From contig OY970829.1 of assembly GCA_963853835.1 (NCBI GenBank), forward strand, positions 7,050,446 through 7,114,445: a DNA stretch of 64,000 nt, written 5' to 3'. A program made the position numbers and the translations under genes. Position 1 is the first letter of the stretch. Each line of letters starts with the position of its first letter. Below, in pieces: positions 32,163-44,184 of this stretch. The notes beneath the pieces were generated by a model. That model made no database searches, was not told where the DNA came from, and saw only the letters and a list, made by a program, of their open reading frames with translations. The DNA is from Calendula officinalis (taxonomy: Eukaryota > Streptophyta > Magnoliopsida > Asterales > Asteraceae).

Positions 32163-32287
32163 ATCGCAGTTCCGCTCGAGTCGAGGCTGCCACTCGGCCC
32201 TAAGACGGATCAAAGAAGAGTGGGGAACCTCTCGCTGGTTTTTGGAATTCGACATCAGGAAGTGTTTTCACACCATCGACCGACAAA
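32163..32287 (+). pseudogene. matR: mitochondrial matR fragment (nuclear insertion)
   Basis: The frame beginning CAGTTCCGCTCGAGTCGAGG reads QFRSSRGCHSALRRIKEEWG, then TSRWFLEFDIRKCFHTIDR, the N-terminal reverse-transcriptase block of the plant mitochondrial maturase encoded in nad1 intron 4. It ends abruptly at IDRQ and is surrounded by AT-rich nuclear sequence, with GC content unlike its neighbours. About 40 codons of an over 600-residue protein are present, so it is a nuclear mitochondrial insertion (NUMT) without function. Confidence 0.85.
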
Positions 32288-32403
32288 TAAGTATTGTAAT
32301 ACAGTATATCCTTTAAACTAAAGATCTAAAAATTTGTCGGAACGATGTTAAATAATCATTTACATATAAGAACTTCAGCATTCACTTCAAAATGCATGTT
32401 TCT

Positions 32404-32463
32404 CACACATCGATTAGCGTTCCCTGCCAACATCACACATCGATTAGCGTTCCCTGCCAACAT
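32404..32463. repeat. 30-bp tandem duplication before the LINE
   Basis: A 30-bp unit starting CACACATCGATTAGCGTTCC occurs twice head to tail (32404-32433 and 32434-32463), ending exactly where LINE coding sequence begins. Confidence 0.9.
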
Positions 32464-34233
32464 CACTAAAAGTTGATTTAGAAAAAGCATTTGACTCATT
32501 GAGCTGGACATTCTTTGACGATGTTCTCATTCAGCTAAATTTTGGCGAAAAATGGAGAGCTTGGATTAAAGAATGCCTAAGTTCAGCTCGTGTGTCTGTT
32601 TTGCTCAACGGTTCTCCCACTCGGGAATTCTCGATGCAAAGGGGCGTGAGACAAGGTGATCCTCTAGCGCCCTTTCTATTTATCATTGCAATGGAGGCCT
32701 TGAACGTTACTATGAAAAAGGCGTGTTTAATGGGTATCTTAGATGGAGTGAAACTTCCAAACAGTGGTCCACTCATCTCTCATTTATTCTATGCAGACGA
32801 TGCATTATTTATTGGCTCATGGTCCCACTCTAATATCCTAAATCTGATCCGTATACTCCGTTGCTTTTACTTGGCTTCTGGGCTTAAAATTAACTTATCA
32901 AAGACATGCTTAATGGGAGTTAGGGTTGATCCAAATGATATTGCTTGGATGGCCGGTCATATAAATTGCAGTATTGGTCAGTTCCCTTTCAAATTCCTAG
33001 GCATTCCGGTTGGCTCATCTATGTCTAGAACGAATGCTTGGCAACCTTTAGTTGATAAATTCAAGTCCAGGTTAGCGAGTTGGAAGGCCTCCACTTTATC
33101 GGTAGCCGGTAGGTTAATTATGTGCAAAACGGTTTTGGGTTCCTTGGGAAATTACTACTTTTCCCTTTTCAAAGCTCCATCCACGGTTCTAAAAAATCTT
33201 GAGAATTTAAGGAGGAAATTCTTCATTGGTGGTGGTCCCGAGTAAAAAAAAATGACATGGATTGCTTGGAATAATACGATTTCCTCGATGGATCAAGGTG
33301 GTCTTGGTGTGGGAAGCTTAAAAGCTTTAAACATTGCCTTGCTTGCCAAGTGGTGGTGGAAGATTAAAGTTGATAATACATCTTTGTGGGCTGTTGTAAT
33401 CAATGCTATTCATGGGCATTATCGTCGGACTCCACGTGACCCCATGCTTTCAAAAAAACGTGGCACTTGGGGTTCGATTATCTCCATCAACAAGTCTATT
33501 ATAGACTGTAACCATGATCTCTCTACCATGATTTCGGTAAATGAGAATGGAATCTGGTCGTGGTCCCTAGATCAGAGTGGTGTCTTCAATGTCGCTTCAC
33601 TTCGCAAATGTCTCGATTCTTTTTTTCTCCAGAATAATCTTGGCTTGCAAACTTATTGGAGTAAGCTCATCCCCGGGAAAATTTTTCTTCATGGATGGAA
33701 AACTCAGCATAGAAGATTAGCTACCTTTGCAAATCTTTTTAGAAGAGGTATTTTGTTGGAGTGTAAACCGTGTCCATTCTGTGAAATGTGCCCGGAAACA
33801 GAAGATCACATTTTTATGATTGTTACTTTGCTAAAAACATTTTGAGTGATATTGCATGTTGGTGGAAAGTTGCGGTACCTGCTAGTTCTTTGGATTCCAT
33901 TCTCTCATGGGGCGATCTCAATGGCTTTTCAGGAGAAAAACTTCATGTTTTCAATTCTATTATTTACACTTTTCTTTGGCAAGTTTGGAAAGCTAGGAAT
34001 GAATTAGTTTTTGATAAGAAGAATGATTCATTAGATAGGATTTTTATTCTAATTCAAGGTTTGTCTTTCTTTTGGATTAATACTAGGAGAAAATTAAAAC
34101 ATAGATTAGATTGGTCCATTTGGAGTTGTTCTCCTTTTTCTATTTTCTTGTAATTGTCTGTACCGTTTTTATTTGCTAGCTCCTTGCTAGTATTTTTTAT
34201 TCTATCCCGCTGCCGTTCAAAAAAAAAAAAAAA
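32464..34233 (+). mobile_element. 5'-truncated LINE (L1-type non-LTR retrotransposon)
   Basis: About 1.8 kb starting within the reverse-transcriptase domain and ending in a poly(A) run of 14 (34220-34233). The 5' end inside coding sequence and the A tail are typical of target-primed reverse transcription with early termination. No convincing target duplication was found. Confidence 0.9.
32467..34153 (+). pseudogene. LINE reverse transcriptase and zf-RVT region, broken
   Basis: Reads VDLEKAFDSLSW, then GVRQGDPLAPFLFIIAMEAL, the catalytic LFYADDALFIGSW, SGLKINLSKT, FPFKFLGIPVGSS and FKSRLASWKASTLSVAGRL, all diagnostic of plant L1 reverse transcriptase. The polymerase active-site aspartates are intact. 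Downstream lie GGLGVGSLKALNIALLAKWW and the zinc-binding zf-RVT region (CPFCEMCPETEDHIF). Lesions: in-frame TAA at 33243-33245, and a frame change near 33820 (second frame continues FAKNILSDIACWWKV to 34153). The endonuclease and ORF1 are absent through truncation. Confidence 0.9.
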
Positions 34234-35184
34234 TACGAAATGATATAAAACATCGTTATTAAATTAATCAAGTGTGTTAAATATCACAATCATGTCATAA
34301 AAATCATAAAAAAAGTCATAAAAATGGAACAGTCATGAACTCATTGGTCCATAACGATGTTTCTTCAACCCAAAGTAGCTTTCATACCCGTGCCACAATG
34401 TATGGTCCATCGACCACACGTCACATAATCAATATTTTATATTAAGCCAACTCGCATTATACAATATTTTTTCATTTGAACGATGGAGGCTGATTTTTAC
34501 ACCAGAATTTTTTAATGCATCTACCACAATTTATGCTTCATATACTTGTACAGTTAAGTGTAAAACTTGTACATTATGGTATAGGAAGTAAAGGTTGTGG
34601 TGCATAAATGAATTCCCTTAAATGATACTCATGTTATAACGGCTTCTTCAGAATGACCGAATTTTGCTCGTGATGTATGTGATCTAAACGTTGTCGTTAC
34701 CGTTTGTGGACTGTCCCCTGACCATCTGGCAAATTTTACCTAGGGAGGGATCGACCCTGTGACATCTAGGAAATAATCCGGGAACCTTAACACTATGCTA
34801 TTATCATGTGATTAGTTTTTTTATATTATTTTTCAGTGGTATCTTTTTAGTTTTTTTTACAAGTCTACGAGGGAAATAGAATTAAAGTACCAGCCAAAAA
34901 GGTTAGAAAGAGAAGGTTACAAAATGCATGAACCGCAAAGTTTATGAAGGAACAGTAAACAAAATACAAGAAGTAATCCACAAAGAAAAGTGGGCCGAGA
35001 CCAAACAACTAGAAATTAAAAAAAAAGAAATTAACAAAAAGCCCAACAAAGAAAAACAACCGCGATTAAAGGAAGAACAGGGGAAGCACAATCACTCAAT
35101 CAGACAAAATTCAAAGAGAAGAAGAACAGAACCCAAACACAGTTAAAAAACGACCCATTGCATCATTCCGGCCACAAAATATTG
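34234..35184. other. gene-free stretch between LINE and big Copia
   Basis: No gene. The Lys-rich frame at 34928-35146 is low-complexity and matches nothing I know. 34529-34610 contains a weak inverted repeat around TTGTACA. Near 34740-34810 a weak tRNA-like box B (GGGTCGATCCC, minus) may be a SINE relic. Confidence 0.4.
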
Positions 35185-35189
35185 TACCT

Positions 35190-35725
35190 TGTTGGGATAA
35201 ATCAGAGTTATTACTGATTTACGTGCTTGTTACTGATATGCAGATACTACTGATCAATTACTTAATGCTGCAAAGGAATTGATACAACTTACTACGGATC
35301 TTGGCTTATACTACTGGTCGACTTATTTGCTACTGATGTTCAAATATACTACTGCTCGATCAAAGTTGATACTGCTATGCTTATTTATGGAGTATATCGA
35401 ATCCGAGATCTTAGGAAAGTTTGTTTAGAATATAATATCTTTTGTAATTCAATTGTAATCGTATCCTAGAATAACTAGGGTAAATCGTTAGGCTTCAATG
35501 ACTATTATATATAGTTCCTTATGAATTGTAAACATACATGTGTATTGTAACTCATTCGATCAATATACATTGAAGCTTTTTGTGATAAATTGTGTTCTTA
35601 ATAATTCTTATATTATTTACAGTTTATTGTTCTTAATTAAATCAACATAGTGTTAATCCGCTGTAACTTCTATCGTTGAGTGGATCATTGTGTTTATTAA
35701 CTGTTTTGGTTAATCGATCCTGACA
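35190..35725 (+). repeat. 5' LTR of big Copia
   Basis: 536 bp. Contains many short words built on ACTACTGATC / TACTGAT, and TATATATAG before the presumed transcript start. Confidence 0.93.
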
Positions 35726-35727
35726 AG

Positions 35728-35739
35728 TGGTATCAGAGC
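35728..35739 (+). other. primer-binding site, tRNA-iMet type
   Basis: TGGTATCAGAGC two bases after the 5' LTR. Confidence 0.9.
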
Positions 35740-35810
35740 TTTGTACTCTAGATCTACGAATCAAGAACTCACAAAAAGTTTTCAATACTTTCAAAACCAC
35801 ATTTTTCGTC

Positions 35811-38159
35811 ATGTCTGAAAATAATGAAAGCACACAAGCAAACAAGATCCCCATCCTCACTCCCAATAACTTTGGGATGTGGAAAAACAGAATTAAGCAA
35901 TACATGCTTATTACTGATTATTCCATGTGGGAAGTTGTGTTGGAAGGTAACAAGACCATTCAAATTGCCACAACCAGCACAACAACTGAAACTGACAAGA
36001 TCAAAAGTGACAATGAAAGGAAGGACAGAGGAACTGAATTGAAAGCTTTAAGCACCTTATTGCTTGCAATTCCTAATGATTATCAACATCTGTTTGTTGA
36101 GTTTGATGATGCAAAACTGCTATGGAAAGCCTTGGAGAAAAGGTTTGTGGGTACTAAGAGCACAAAAGGAAACATGAAATCTGTGCTGAAACAAGAGTTT
36201 GAAAACTTCAAAGGACAAAAGAATGAATCTTTGTCACAAGTTTTTGATAGATTCAACAAACTCATCGGTGAACTCAACCAAGTTGGAGTTCAACCAGACA
36301 GAGATGATGTCAATAGGAAGTTTCTCAGATCTCTAAGTGAAGAATGGTCTATGTACACTGTTGTATATAGACAAGGTGATGCTCTAGAAGAGAAGGAGCT
36401 TGATGAACTCTACAATGACCTAAGAGTGTTTGAATCTGAGGTAAGTCAGAAAACTCATACTTTAAATTCAAACAATGCTGCTTTTGTTTCCACTGCAGGT
36501 ACAAATCAAGATGCAACATCTGGAAAGACAAAGGAATCAGAAGACATTGCTAGAGAATCCTTCTTCACTAGTCATGTGCACACTGCACTAATTAGTGAAG
36601 ATCTGGAACAACTCAATCCTGATGATCTTGAAGAGATGGATATCAAATGGCAGATGGCTATGTTCAGTTTTAGAACCAAGAAATTCCTCGAAAGAACTGG
36701 TAGATCAAGCTTGAGCTTTAACAAAGGTGACAGGACATGATTTGACAAAACTAAAGTCAAATGCTACAACTGTAGCAATCTTAATCACTTTGCCAGAGAA
36801 TGTTCTAACAAAGATAAAAGGACAAACTCAACTGCACTTGTATCTCAAGAAGGTCAAGGATATGACTAGAGCTTTCAAGCTGAAGAACATGCTCAAAATC
36901 AAGCACTTATGACCTTTTCTGAACCTAAATCTGAGGTAAATCCTAAACCGTGCTCTCCTGAATGCATTAAATTATTTAAAACTCTTGAAAAAGAAACTAA
37001 AGAAATTAATGAGGATTTAATTAAAAACAGAAAAAGAAGAATAGAATTTAATGGTGTTATAGCTGACTTAGAAAATCAAATTAAAGTTTATCAAATAACA
37101 GATCAAAAACTTAAAGAAGAATTATTACAAGCTGTTTATGATAAAGAATATGCTGAATTAAAAGCAAAAGAAGCTATAACTAAATTAGAGGAATGTCAAT
37201 TAGAATTAGATCAAAATAAATTAACAATTAAGAAATTTGAAAGAAGTTCTAAAATAATTGATGAATTAACTAGCAATCAATCCACAGAAAAAGTAACTCA
37301 TGGAGTTGGATATCATGCAGTTCCTCCTCCAACAAATTTTATTCCTCCACTAAAAGCTAGTTTAGAAAGAATTATAGATGAATTAGAAACTGAATCTAGT
37401 GAAGAATCTTCTGATGAAGAAAATTCTGTTAAAACAAATGATACAAGTTTCCATACAACACAAAGTCAAGAATCTCGAAAATACAATTCTGAAAATATTC
37501 CAACTATTTTAAAACGGGGAAATCAAAGAAACTTGAATCAACTAAAAGAACAAAGAAAACCAGAGTCCTTAAAATCAACCAAACCTAAATGTGTAATTTG
37601 CAACAAAGTTAATCATATAGCAAAGGATTGTCACTTCAATCCAATCAATAGCAAAGAATTCAAAGAGTTTAAGGAAAATAAATTAAAATTAAAAGAACAA
37701 AAATTAAAGGAATCCAACTTAAAACAACAAGCTAAACCTCCACAAGTTGATACTCCCAGATTTGGAAGAACTGCTAAAAGATTTGTTCAAAATGCCAGAT
37801 ATGGTGATCCAAAAACAAGTCAAAATCTTAAAAATACAAGAAACTTTAGAAATTATTATAAGTACCCAGCAAATACAACCTTGAATATAAACAATCAAAG
37901 GAATCCTACTAATCAGCACCAAAGATACAATGCAGTAAGATACAACTACACAAATACTACTGATAAGTACAGCAAATACTTTTACGGAGTTACTATTGAT
38001 CCATCAGTAGTAATCAAATCAAAGCAGAACAAATGGTCACCTAAAAATAAATCAGTAGTAACATCAAAAAACAGTATTAACCAAACCACACACAGCACAT
38101 TCTCCATTAAGAAGGATGAACCCAAGATAAAACAAGCACGGGTTCCCAAAAAGAATTAA
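35811..38159 (+). pseudogene. Copia gag with zinc knuckle and coiled-coil extension
   Basis: ATG 35811 (MSENNESTQANKIPILTPNN) starts gag: FGMWKNRIKQYMLITDYSMW and ALSTLLLAIPNDY are typical of Copia gag. The frame is cut by TGA at 36738-36740, continues into the zinc knuckle KCYNCSNLNHFARECSN (36759-36810), is cut again by TAG at 36868-36870 (a Trp codon position in related elements), then runs on as a Glu/Lys-rich coiled coil (about 36960-37260), a second knuckle-like CVICNKVNHIAKDCHF (37590-37640) and a basic tail to 38159. Both stops look like single C-to-T or G-to-A changes. Confidence 0.88.
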
Positions 38160-40819
38160 CTTAACCTTTTTATGTGCAGAACATCCAGGTGAATACATGG
38201 CATATTGATAGTGGATGCTCTAGGCACATGACTGGGAATCTACAAATTCTCAAGAACTTTGAAAAATATGATTGTGGTTATGTTGCATTTGGTGAAAATC
38301 CTAAAGGTGGTCGTATTACTGGTAAAGGTATTGTATCAAATGGTAAGATTACATTTGATCATGTCTTTTATGTTGCTGAACTTAAATATAATCTGGTTAG
38401 TGTCTCACAGGTATGTGATAAAAAGAACAATATTCTTTTTACAGATACAGAGTGCATCATTCTTTCTCCTGACTTTATTTTAGATGAAAAATATGTTGTT
38501 TTAAGAACACCAAGGAGAAACAATGTGTATTGCTTGGATATAGGGGGAGAAATCATTTCTCCAAATGAAATCAACTGTTTTATATCCAAGGCAAACACAA
38601 ATGAATCAGAACTTTGGCACAGAAGGATGTGTCACACAAACTTTAAAAACATGAATAATTTGGTCAAAAAGAATTTAGTAATTGGGTTACCACAAAAACA
38701 ATTCATGTGTGATCATCATTGTGTTGCATGCCTAAAAGGTAAGCAGCACAAGACTTCTCATAAGTCCAAATCAATCAATTCTATCTCTAACCCATTGCAG
38801 CTACTTCACATGGATCTATTTGGACCCACAAATGTGATGAGCATAGGAAAGAAGCAATACTGTCTAGTTATTACTGATGATTTTTCCAGATTTACTTGGG
38901 TGTTCTTTCTCAGGACTAAAGATGAAACAAGTGAAATCATCAAGAACCTAATAATCAAGATGGAAAATACAAGAGATCTTAAAGTGAAGCCATTAGATGT
39001 GACAATGGCACAAAATTTAAAAATGAAAATCTAATTTCTTTTTGTGATCTTAAAGGAATTGACAGGCAGTATAGCTCTCCTAGAACTCCTCAACAAAATG
39101 GTGTAGCTGAAAGAAGAAATAGAACAATCATTGAAGCAACAAGATCTATGCTTTCAGATGCAAAACTACCAATAACCTTTTGGGCTGAAGCTGTTAATAC
39201 TGCATGTTATGTACAAAACAGAGTATTAATAGTCAAGCCACACTTTAAAACATCATATGAACTTTTAAATAAAAGAAAACTGTCCATTAGTTTTCTAAAA
39301 TCATTTAGTTGTCCTTGTACTATCTTAATCACAAGAGAACAAATTGGTAAGTTTGATAGCAAAGCAGATGATGGAATCTTTGTATGATATTCAACTCAAA
39401 GCAAGGTTTACAGAGTATTCAACAAAAGACTAAGGATCATTGAAGAAAGTGCAAATGTATCCTTTAATGAAAATCTTATGAATGAAAAAGGAAATGGTCC
39501 AGATTGGTTGTTCAATATTGACTCACTAACAAAATCTCTTGATTTAAGTTTCAATTTAAATGCAGGTGACTCAAACAATCAACCACCCAAAGAAGGTTCA
39601 TCATCATTTAATGGAAGTCAAAATCCATTGCAGTATATCATTGTTAATACTGTTCCTCAAGTTTATACTGAGGACAGTAACAACTCTGATAATGCAAACA
39701 ACACTAATGTTAGTAATAACTCAGAAAATCAAAATTCTGAAAACACAAGTGATAATACTGACACCAGTAGGAACTCAGAAACCCTAAATGGTGATACTGC
39801 AAGAAATGATACTGATACCAGTAATAACTCACAAACACAAGATTTCAACAATGATCTTGTTGTTACTGATAACAATATCAATGAAGAAGATCAAGAAGAT
39901 CAAGAGGACTTAGGAACTCAAGAAGAAAATTGGACAGATGCACAAGTTCCTGAATCTAATGATACAAATCTTGACAGTCAAATAGTTGTTGACAAAGCTT
40001 CCAACTCAAGAGCTCAAAAGAATCATCCATTAGACCTTGTTCTAAGTGACGTCAACTCAAATATGCAGACAAGAAACAAATTTAATTCAAGTTTAAATAA
40101 TAATACTTGCAATATAAGTCTAGTTTCTAATGAATGTCTATTTGCATGTTTTCTATCACACGATGAACCTAAAAAGATTCAACAAGCTATGAAAGACTCA
40201 AATTGGATTGAAGCAATGCAAGAAGAACTTCTTCAGTTCACGTTACAAGCTGTTTGGACACTAGTACCTCTTCCAAAAGGAAAAAAGAGCCATTGTAACC
40301 AGATGGATCTTCAGAAATAAGAAAGATGAAAGAGGAATAGTAATAAAAAACAAAGCAAGACTTGTAGCTCAAGGATACACTCAAGAAGAAGGAATAGACT
40401 ATGATGAAGTATATGCTCCTGTTGCAAGAATTGAAGCAATAAGAATATTTCTAGCATATGCATCATACAAAAGGTTAAAAGTCTATCAAATGGATGTAAA
40501 GAGTGCATTCCTATATGGAAAAATAGAAGAAGAAGTATATGTTTGTCAACCTCCAGGATTTGAAGATCCTGAGCATGATGATTATGTGTTCAAATTAGAC
40601 AAAGCTCTCTATGGTCTACATCAGGCACCAAGAGCTTGGTATGACACACTATCATCATACCTGTTAAAGAACAAATTTCAAAGAGGTGCCATTGACAAGA
40701 CTCTTTTCACAAAGAAGGTCAAAGATGACATTCTACTTCTCTACTATCTATAATGCATTTAGAACCTTTCCTTATATAGCATTCTAGAAATTCAGCCAAA
40801 TACTTTCCTTTTTTGTTGA

Positions 40820-40917
40820 AAACTTTTTTGTTTAAAAAATAACACATGCAGCAAGCCTCGAACGCAGGACCAACAACACATCAAACGAGATCTCTACCAA
40901 CTGAACTACAATGAGCA
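40820..40917 (-). mobile_element. tRNA-derived SINE-like fragment
   Basis: The minus strand reads GCTCATTGTAGTTCAGTTGG (box A TAGTTCAGTTGG) and later GTCCTGCGTTCGAGGC (box B), followed by TTATTTTTTAAACAAAA. It looks tRNA-like but the acceptor stem does not pair, so it is a SINE head and not a tRNA gene. Its presence inside the Helitron shows it was picked up or inserted there. Confidence 0.55.
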
Positions 40918-41366
40918 CAATCATTCCGGCCAAATCAATAAATACAACCCTTTACCCCTCGAATAAGCCCCTTTCCTTGTCGATTCAATACCCTTCTCGA
41001 TTCCTTCAAAGCATCGAACTTCTTCACGCTGCAGTTCCCGTCGATTCAATACCACACCTCCTCGATTCCTTCAAGCATGCTTCTGCCATCGAATCGCAGC
41101 CCTACAAATACGAGAAAGTACCCTAATCGCCATTATCGCCATGAGCGAATATCGTCAAATATATGTGGAGGAGCAGGTATCTTACTAATTTTGCATCTGT
41201 ATCTATATTTATACGTTGTTGATTTTTGGTTATTTGTTTTGAAAGCGATTAAGTAATATTAGATAATTAGGATCAGATGATAAGTTGTTTACTCTTCAAG
41301 GTTAATGATGCTAAATTTATGTTCTCTTTTAGGTGATGTGTATTTCTGGTTAATACATGTTATACT

Positions 41367-42190
41367 ATGGCTTCATGGCGTGGAACACCAGTAGCTGTTA
41401 AAAAGCTTGATGATGAAGTTTTTACTGATTATGATAAAGTTGGTCATTGATTAACAATCTATAATTTATTTTGTGCTTTCTTTTTAAAATTTTTTATTTT
41501 AATTTTGATTTCTGTTTTTCAACTGGAGGGATTTCAGGGACGACGTTGAATTGCTTCAAAAAATGACACCCAAATGTGTTCAATTTCTAAGTGTTGTAAC
41601 TCAAAGTACTCCAATGATGATTGTGACAGAATATTTAATTAAGGTAAGGTCTCTAATCAATTGTTCATAAACCATAACCAGTTACTTTTCAGTATATTAA
41701 TCTAATGTATTTTCCTGGTACTGTTAATTTGTTCTTAAAATTGCTTATAAATTTGATTTATTTGTGTGAACTCAACTGACTGGACTTATATAGACTTATA
41801 GAGGGATTGGTTATTTGAATGAGAATAAGCCAGATCCAATCATTCACAGAGATCTTAAACTTTCCTAAGTCATAATATTAAACTTATATATTGTTATGGT
41901 TAGTGTAGTGAAGTTCTGGTCTTAATTATAATTTTGCTAAAAAAACAAATATTTTACGGGATGATTCTGGGCATGTGAAGGTTGCGTACTTTGGAATGAG
42001 TCAGGTGCTGAAAGGTAGAAATGCAGCGAAACAAAAGAATTTGATGACATATCAAGACAATACTTGTGAGTGTTGCTTGCTAATATTCTGTAACTAGAAA
42101 CTATTAATTCATTAATTGTTGTAATTAGGGTATCGTGGTATGATTTACAGCAGGTAGCTATGTTGCTCCAGACGTGTTCAAAAATGTTTT
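41367..42190 (+). pseudogene. captured integrin-linked-kinase-like fragment (ankyrin-kinase family)
   Basis: Exon-like pieces of a Raf-like plant kinase, with intron-like gaps retained: 41367-41440 MASWRGTPVAVKKLDDEVF (ATP-binding lysine segment VAVKK); 41540-41645 ELLQKMTPKCVQFLSVVTQS then TPMMIVTEYL; 41815-41865 GYLNENKPDPIIHRDLK (catalytic HRD loop); 41961-42065 DDSGHVKVAYFGMSQVL (DFG position reads YFG); about 42150-42190 YVAPDVFKN. The pieces match the Arabidopsis ILK family in order. The DFG aspartate is changed, the C-lobe is missing and frames do not join, so it is inactive and was probably captured at DNA level because introns remain. Confidence 0.82.
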
Positions 42191-43330
42191 CTTATTTGCT
42201 TTAATTTTACAGGATGTAACTGCTGCTGATACATAAGTAATAGGATAAGATAAAAAATTATGGAGTCAATGCAACAAGCAAAGAAGATTTGTAGCAAGTA
42301 TACTTTCCCCTTCAACCCTCAGATGATTTTTTTGATAAAACTAGAGTTTTTGATATATGCGTTTCCTGCTGGTTGACTAAACATTGTATGCTGACATCAT
42401 TCGATCCACAAGTCATAGTTGTCCATTGATCTCTTGTTAAAATCTATTTTGGTGATGTGTTTTATGAGCGATTTGTGGATTTAATGTCATTGAATGTATC
42501 ATGTCTGTCATCTCTTGATCACATTTAACGATTTGTGGATTTATTTGGGTCAAGATGATTGTCCTGAATAATTTACAGCTTCCTAAATTTTTTATTTTTA
42601 GACATTTGCAGGTCAACTTGTTCTTAAAACAACCCATTTCAACAAGCGTAAATTTCATGACCTGCCCAATTTTCATGACATTTGACAACTTCGATTTTAG
42701 TTGTTAAACTTAGTGCAAATAGTGCATAAAAAGAAAAAAATGTATTTGTTTGACGTAGAATTGTATGTAACTGCGTTTGAAAATTTTCAAGATTTCGGTA
42801 CCGAGATTAAATTAGGAATTGCAAAATCCAAATCATAAATAAAACAAATAATCGCATTTCCATTTTGGAAAAATTTATTTTTTTTTATTAACCTAATAAG
42901 TTAAAAAACTCCCTTAATAAGCTTTCCTAAACATGTTCATATCAATCCAATTAGAACCTATAAACTTGATATCAAACATGTTAGTAATGATAATCCAACT
43001 TAAAGTAGATCATAATTAATGATATTTGAGATGTTAGTGGCATGATTATAAACAATAACCAATTTTGAATAATTAGTTTTTGTTATGTATTAAGGATAGT
43101 TATTTTTCTGGCTTGATTATTCTAGGTGAGAGAATAAGCCGGTTACAGGCTAAAATTAAAAAGTTTGGTTACTTAAAACTGAAAGTTGTTAATATGATCA
43201 AAAATCCGACAAAACCTGTTGTCGCTTTGAATGTCGAAGATAATTAATGGCATCGAAGATGTTCTACTGGCATTCAAAGTAAGAAATCAAAGAATGCATG
43301 TAGCTACCCGATAACATTTATTCGCCGCAA
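42191..43330. other. Helitron interior without recognised gene
   Basis: AT-rich filler between the kinase piece and the 3' hairpin; nothing recognised. Confidence 0.4.
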
Positions 43331-44184
43331 AATATAGTTACAGGGTACCCGCCGCCGCATCGTGCGGGTACCCTGCTAGTGTTCAAATATATGTAGATGT
43401 TATCATCTTTGGATCCACAAATGATCAACTGTGCAAAGAATTTGAAGAACTTATGCAGATCAAATTCAAAATGAGTTCAATGGGTCCAATGAACTTCTTT
43501 CTTGGACTCCAAGTTAATCAAAAATCAGATGGTATTTTAATTAATCAATCAAAATATGTCAAAGACATATTGGAAAAGTTTGCAATAAAAGACTGCAAAA
43601 GTGCAAGCACTCCTATGGAAACACACAAACACCTACATCCTGATATTGAGGGGGAGGATGTAGATGAACACTTATATAGATCAATGATAGGTTCTTTAAT
43701 GTATTTAACTGCTTCTAGACCTGATATTATGTATAGTGTTTGTGTATGTGCCAGGTGTCAAGCAAAACCAAAGGAACTACACTTGCAGGCAGTCAAAAGA
43801 ATCTTTAGATACTTGAAAGGGAAACCATCACTAGGTCTTTGGTATCCACATGACTCACCTTTTGAACTTACAGCATACACAGATAGTGATTATGGTGGTG
43901 AATGCTTGGATAGAAAGTCAACTACTGGTGGATGTCAATTCTTTGGATCAAGACTTGTGTCAAGACAATGCAAGAAGCAAACAAATGTCTCAACATCTTC
44001 TGCAGAAGCAGAGTATGTAGCTGCATCTGCATGTTGTGCTTAAGTACTATGGATTCAAAATCAACTCATGGACTTTGGTATCTCTATCCTTAAAACTCCT
44101 ATTTTTATAGATAATCAAAGTGCAATTAGTATTGTGAATAATCCAGTATAACATTCAAAAACTAAACATATTGAAATCAGATTT

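Larger units (their letters stand above)
40738..43379 (+). mobile_element. non-autonomous Helitron inside Copia RT, 2642 bp
   Basis: Start TCTCTACTATCTATAATG and end CTAG. Just before the end is the hairpin AGGGTACCCGC ... GCGGGTACCCT (43353-43375 region) with one base before CTAG. Removing 40738-43379 rejoins the Copia RT frame (ILL to VQIYVD), which fixes both ends. The host dinucleotide is T/T, not the usual A/T. It carries an integrin-linked-kinase-like gene fragment and a SINE-like piece. No Rep/helicase. Confidence 0.9.

Noticed and set aside
34928..35146. Lys-rich 72-codon frame
   Set aside because: Low-complexity A-rich sequence, no similarity I recognise, no splice or promoter context.
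40860..40915. Possible tRNA gene in the second Helitron
   Set aside because: Box A and B present, but acceptor stem unpaired and anticodon arm malformed.
41367..42190. A functional kinase gene
   Set aside because: Missing C-lobe, altered DFG aspartate, frames do not join, and it sits inside a Helitron.
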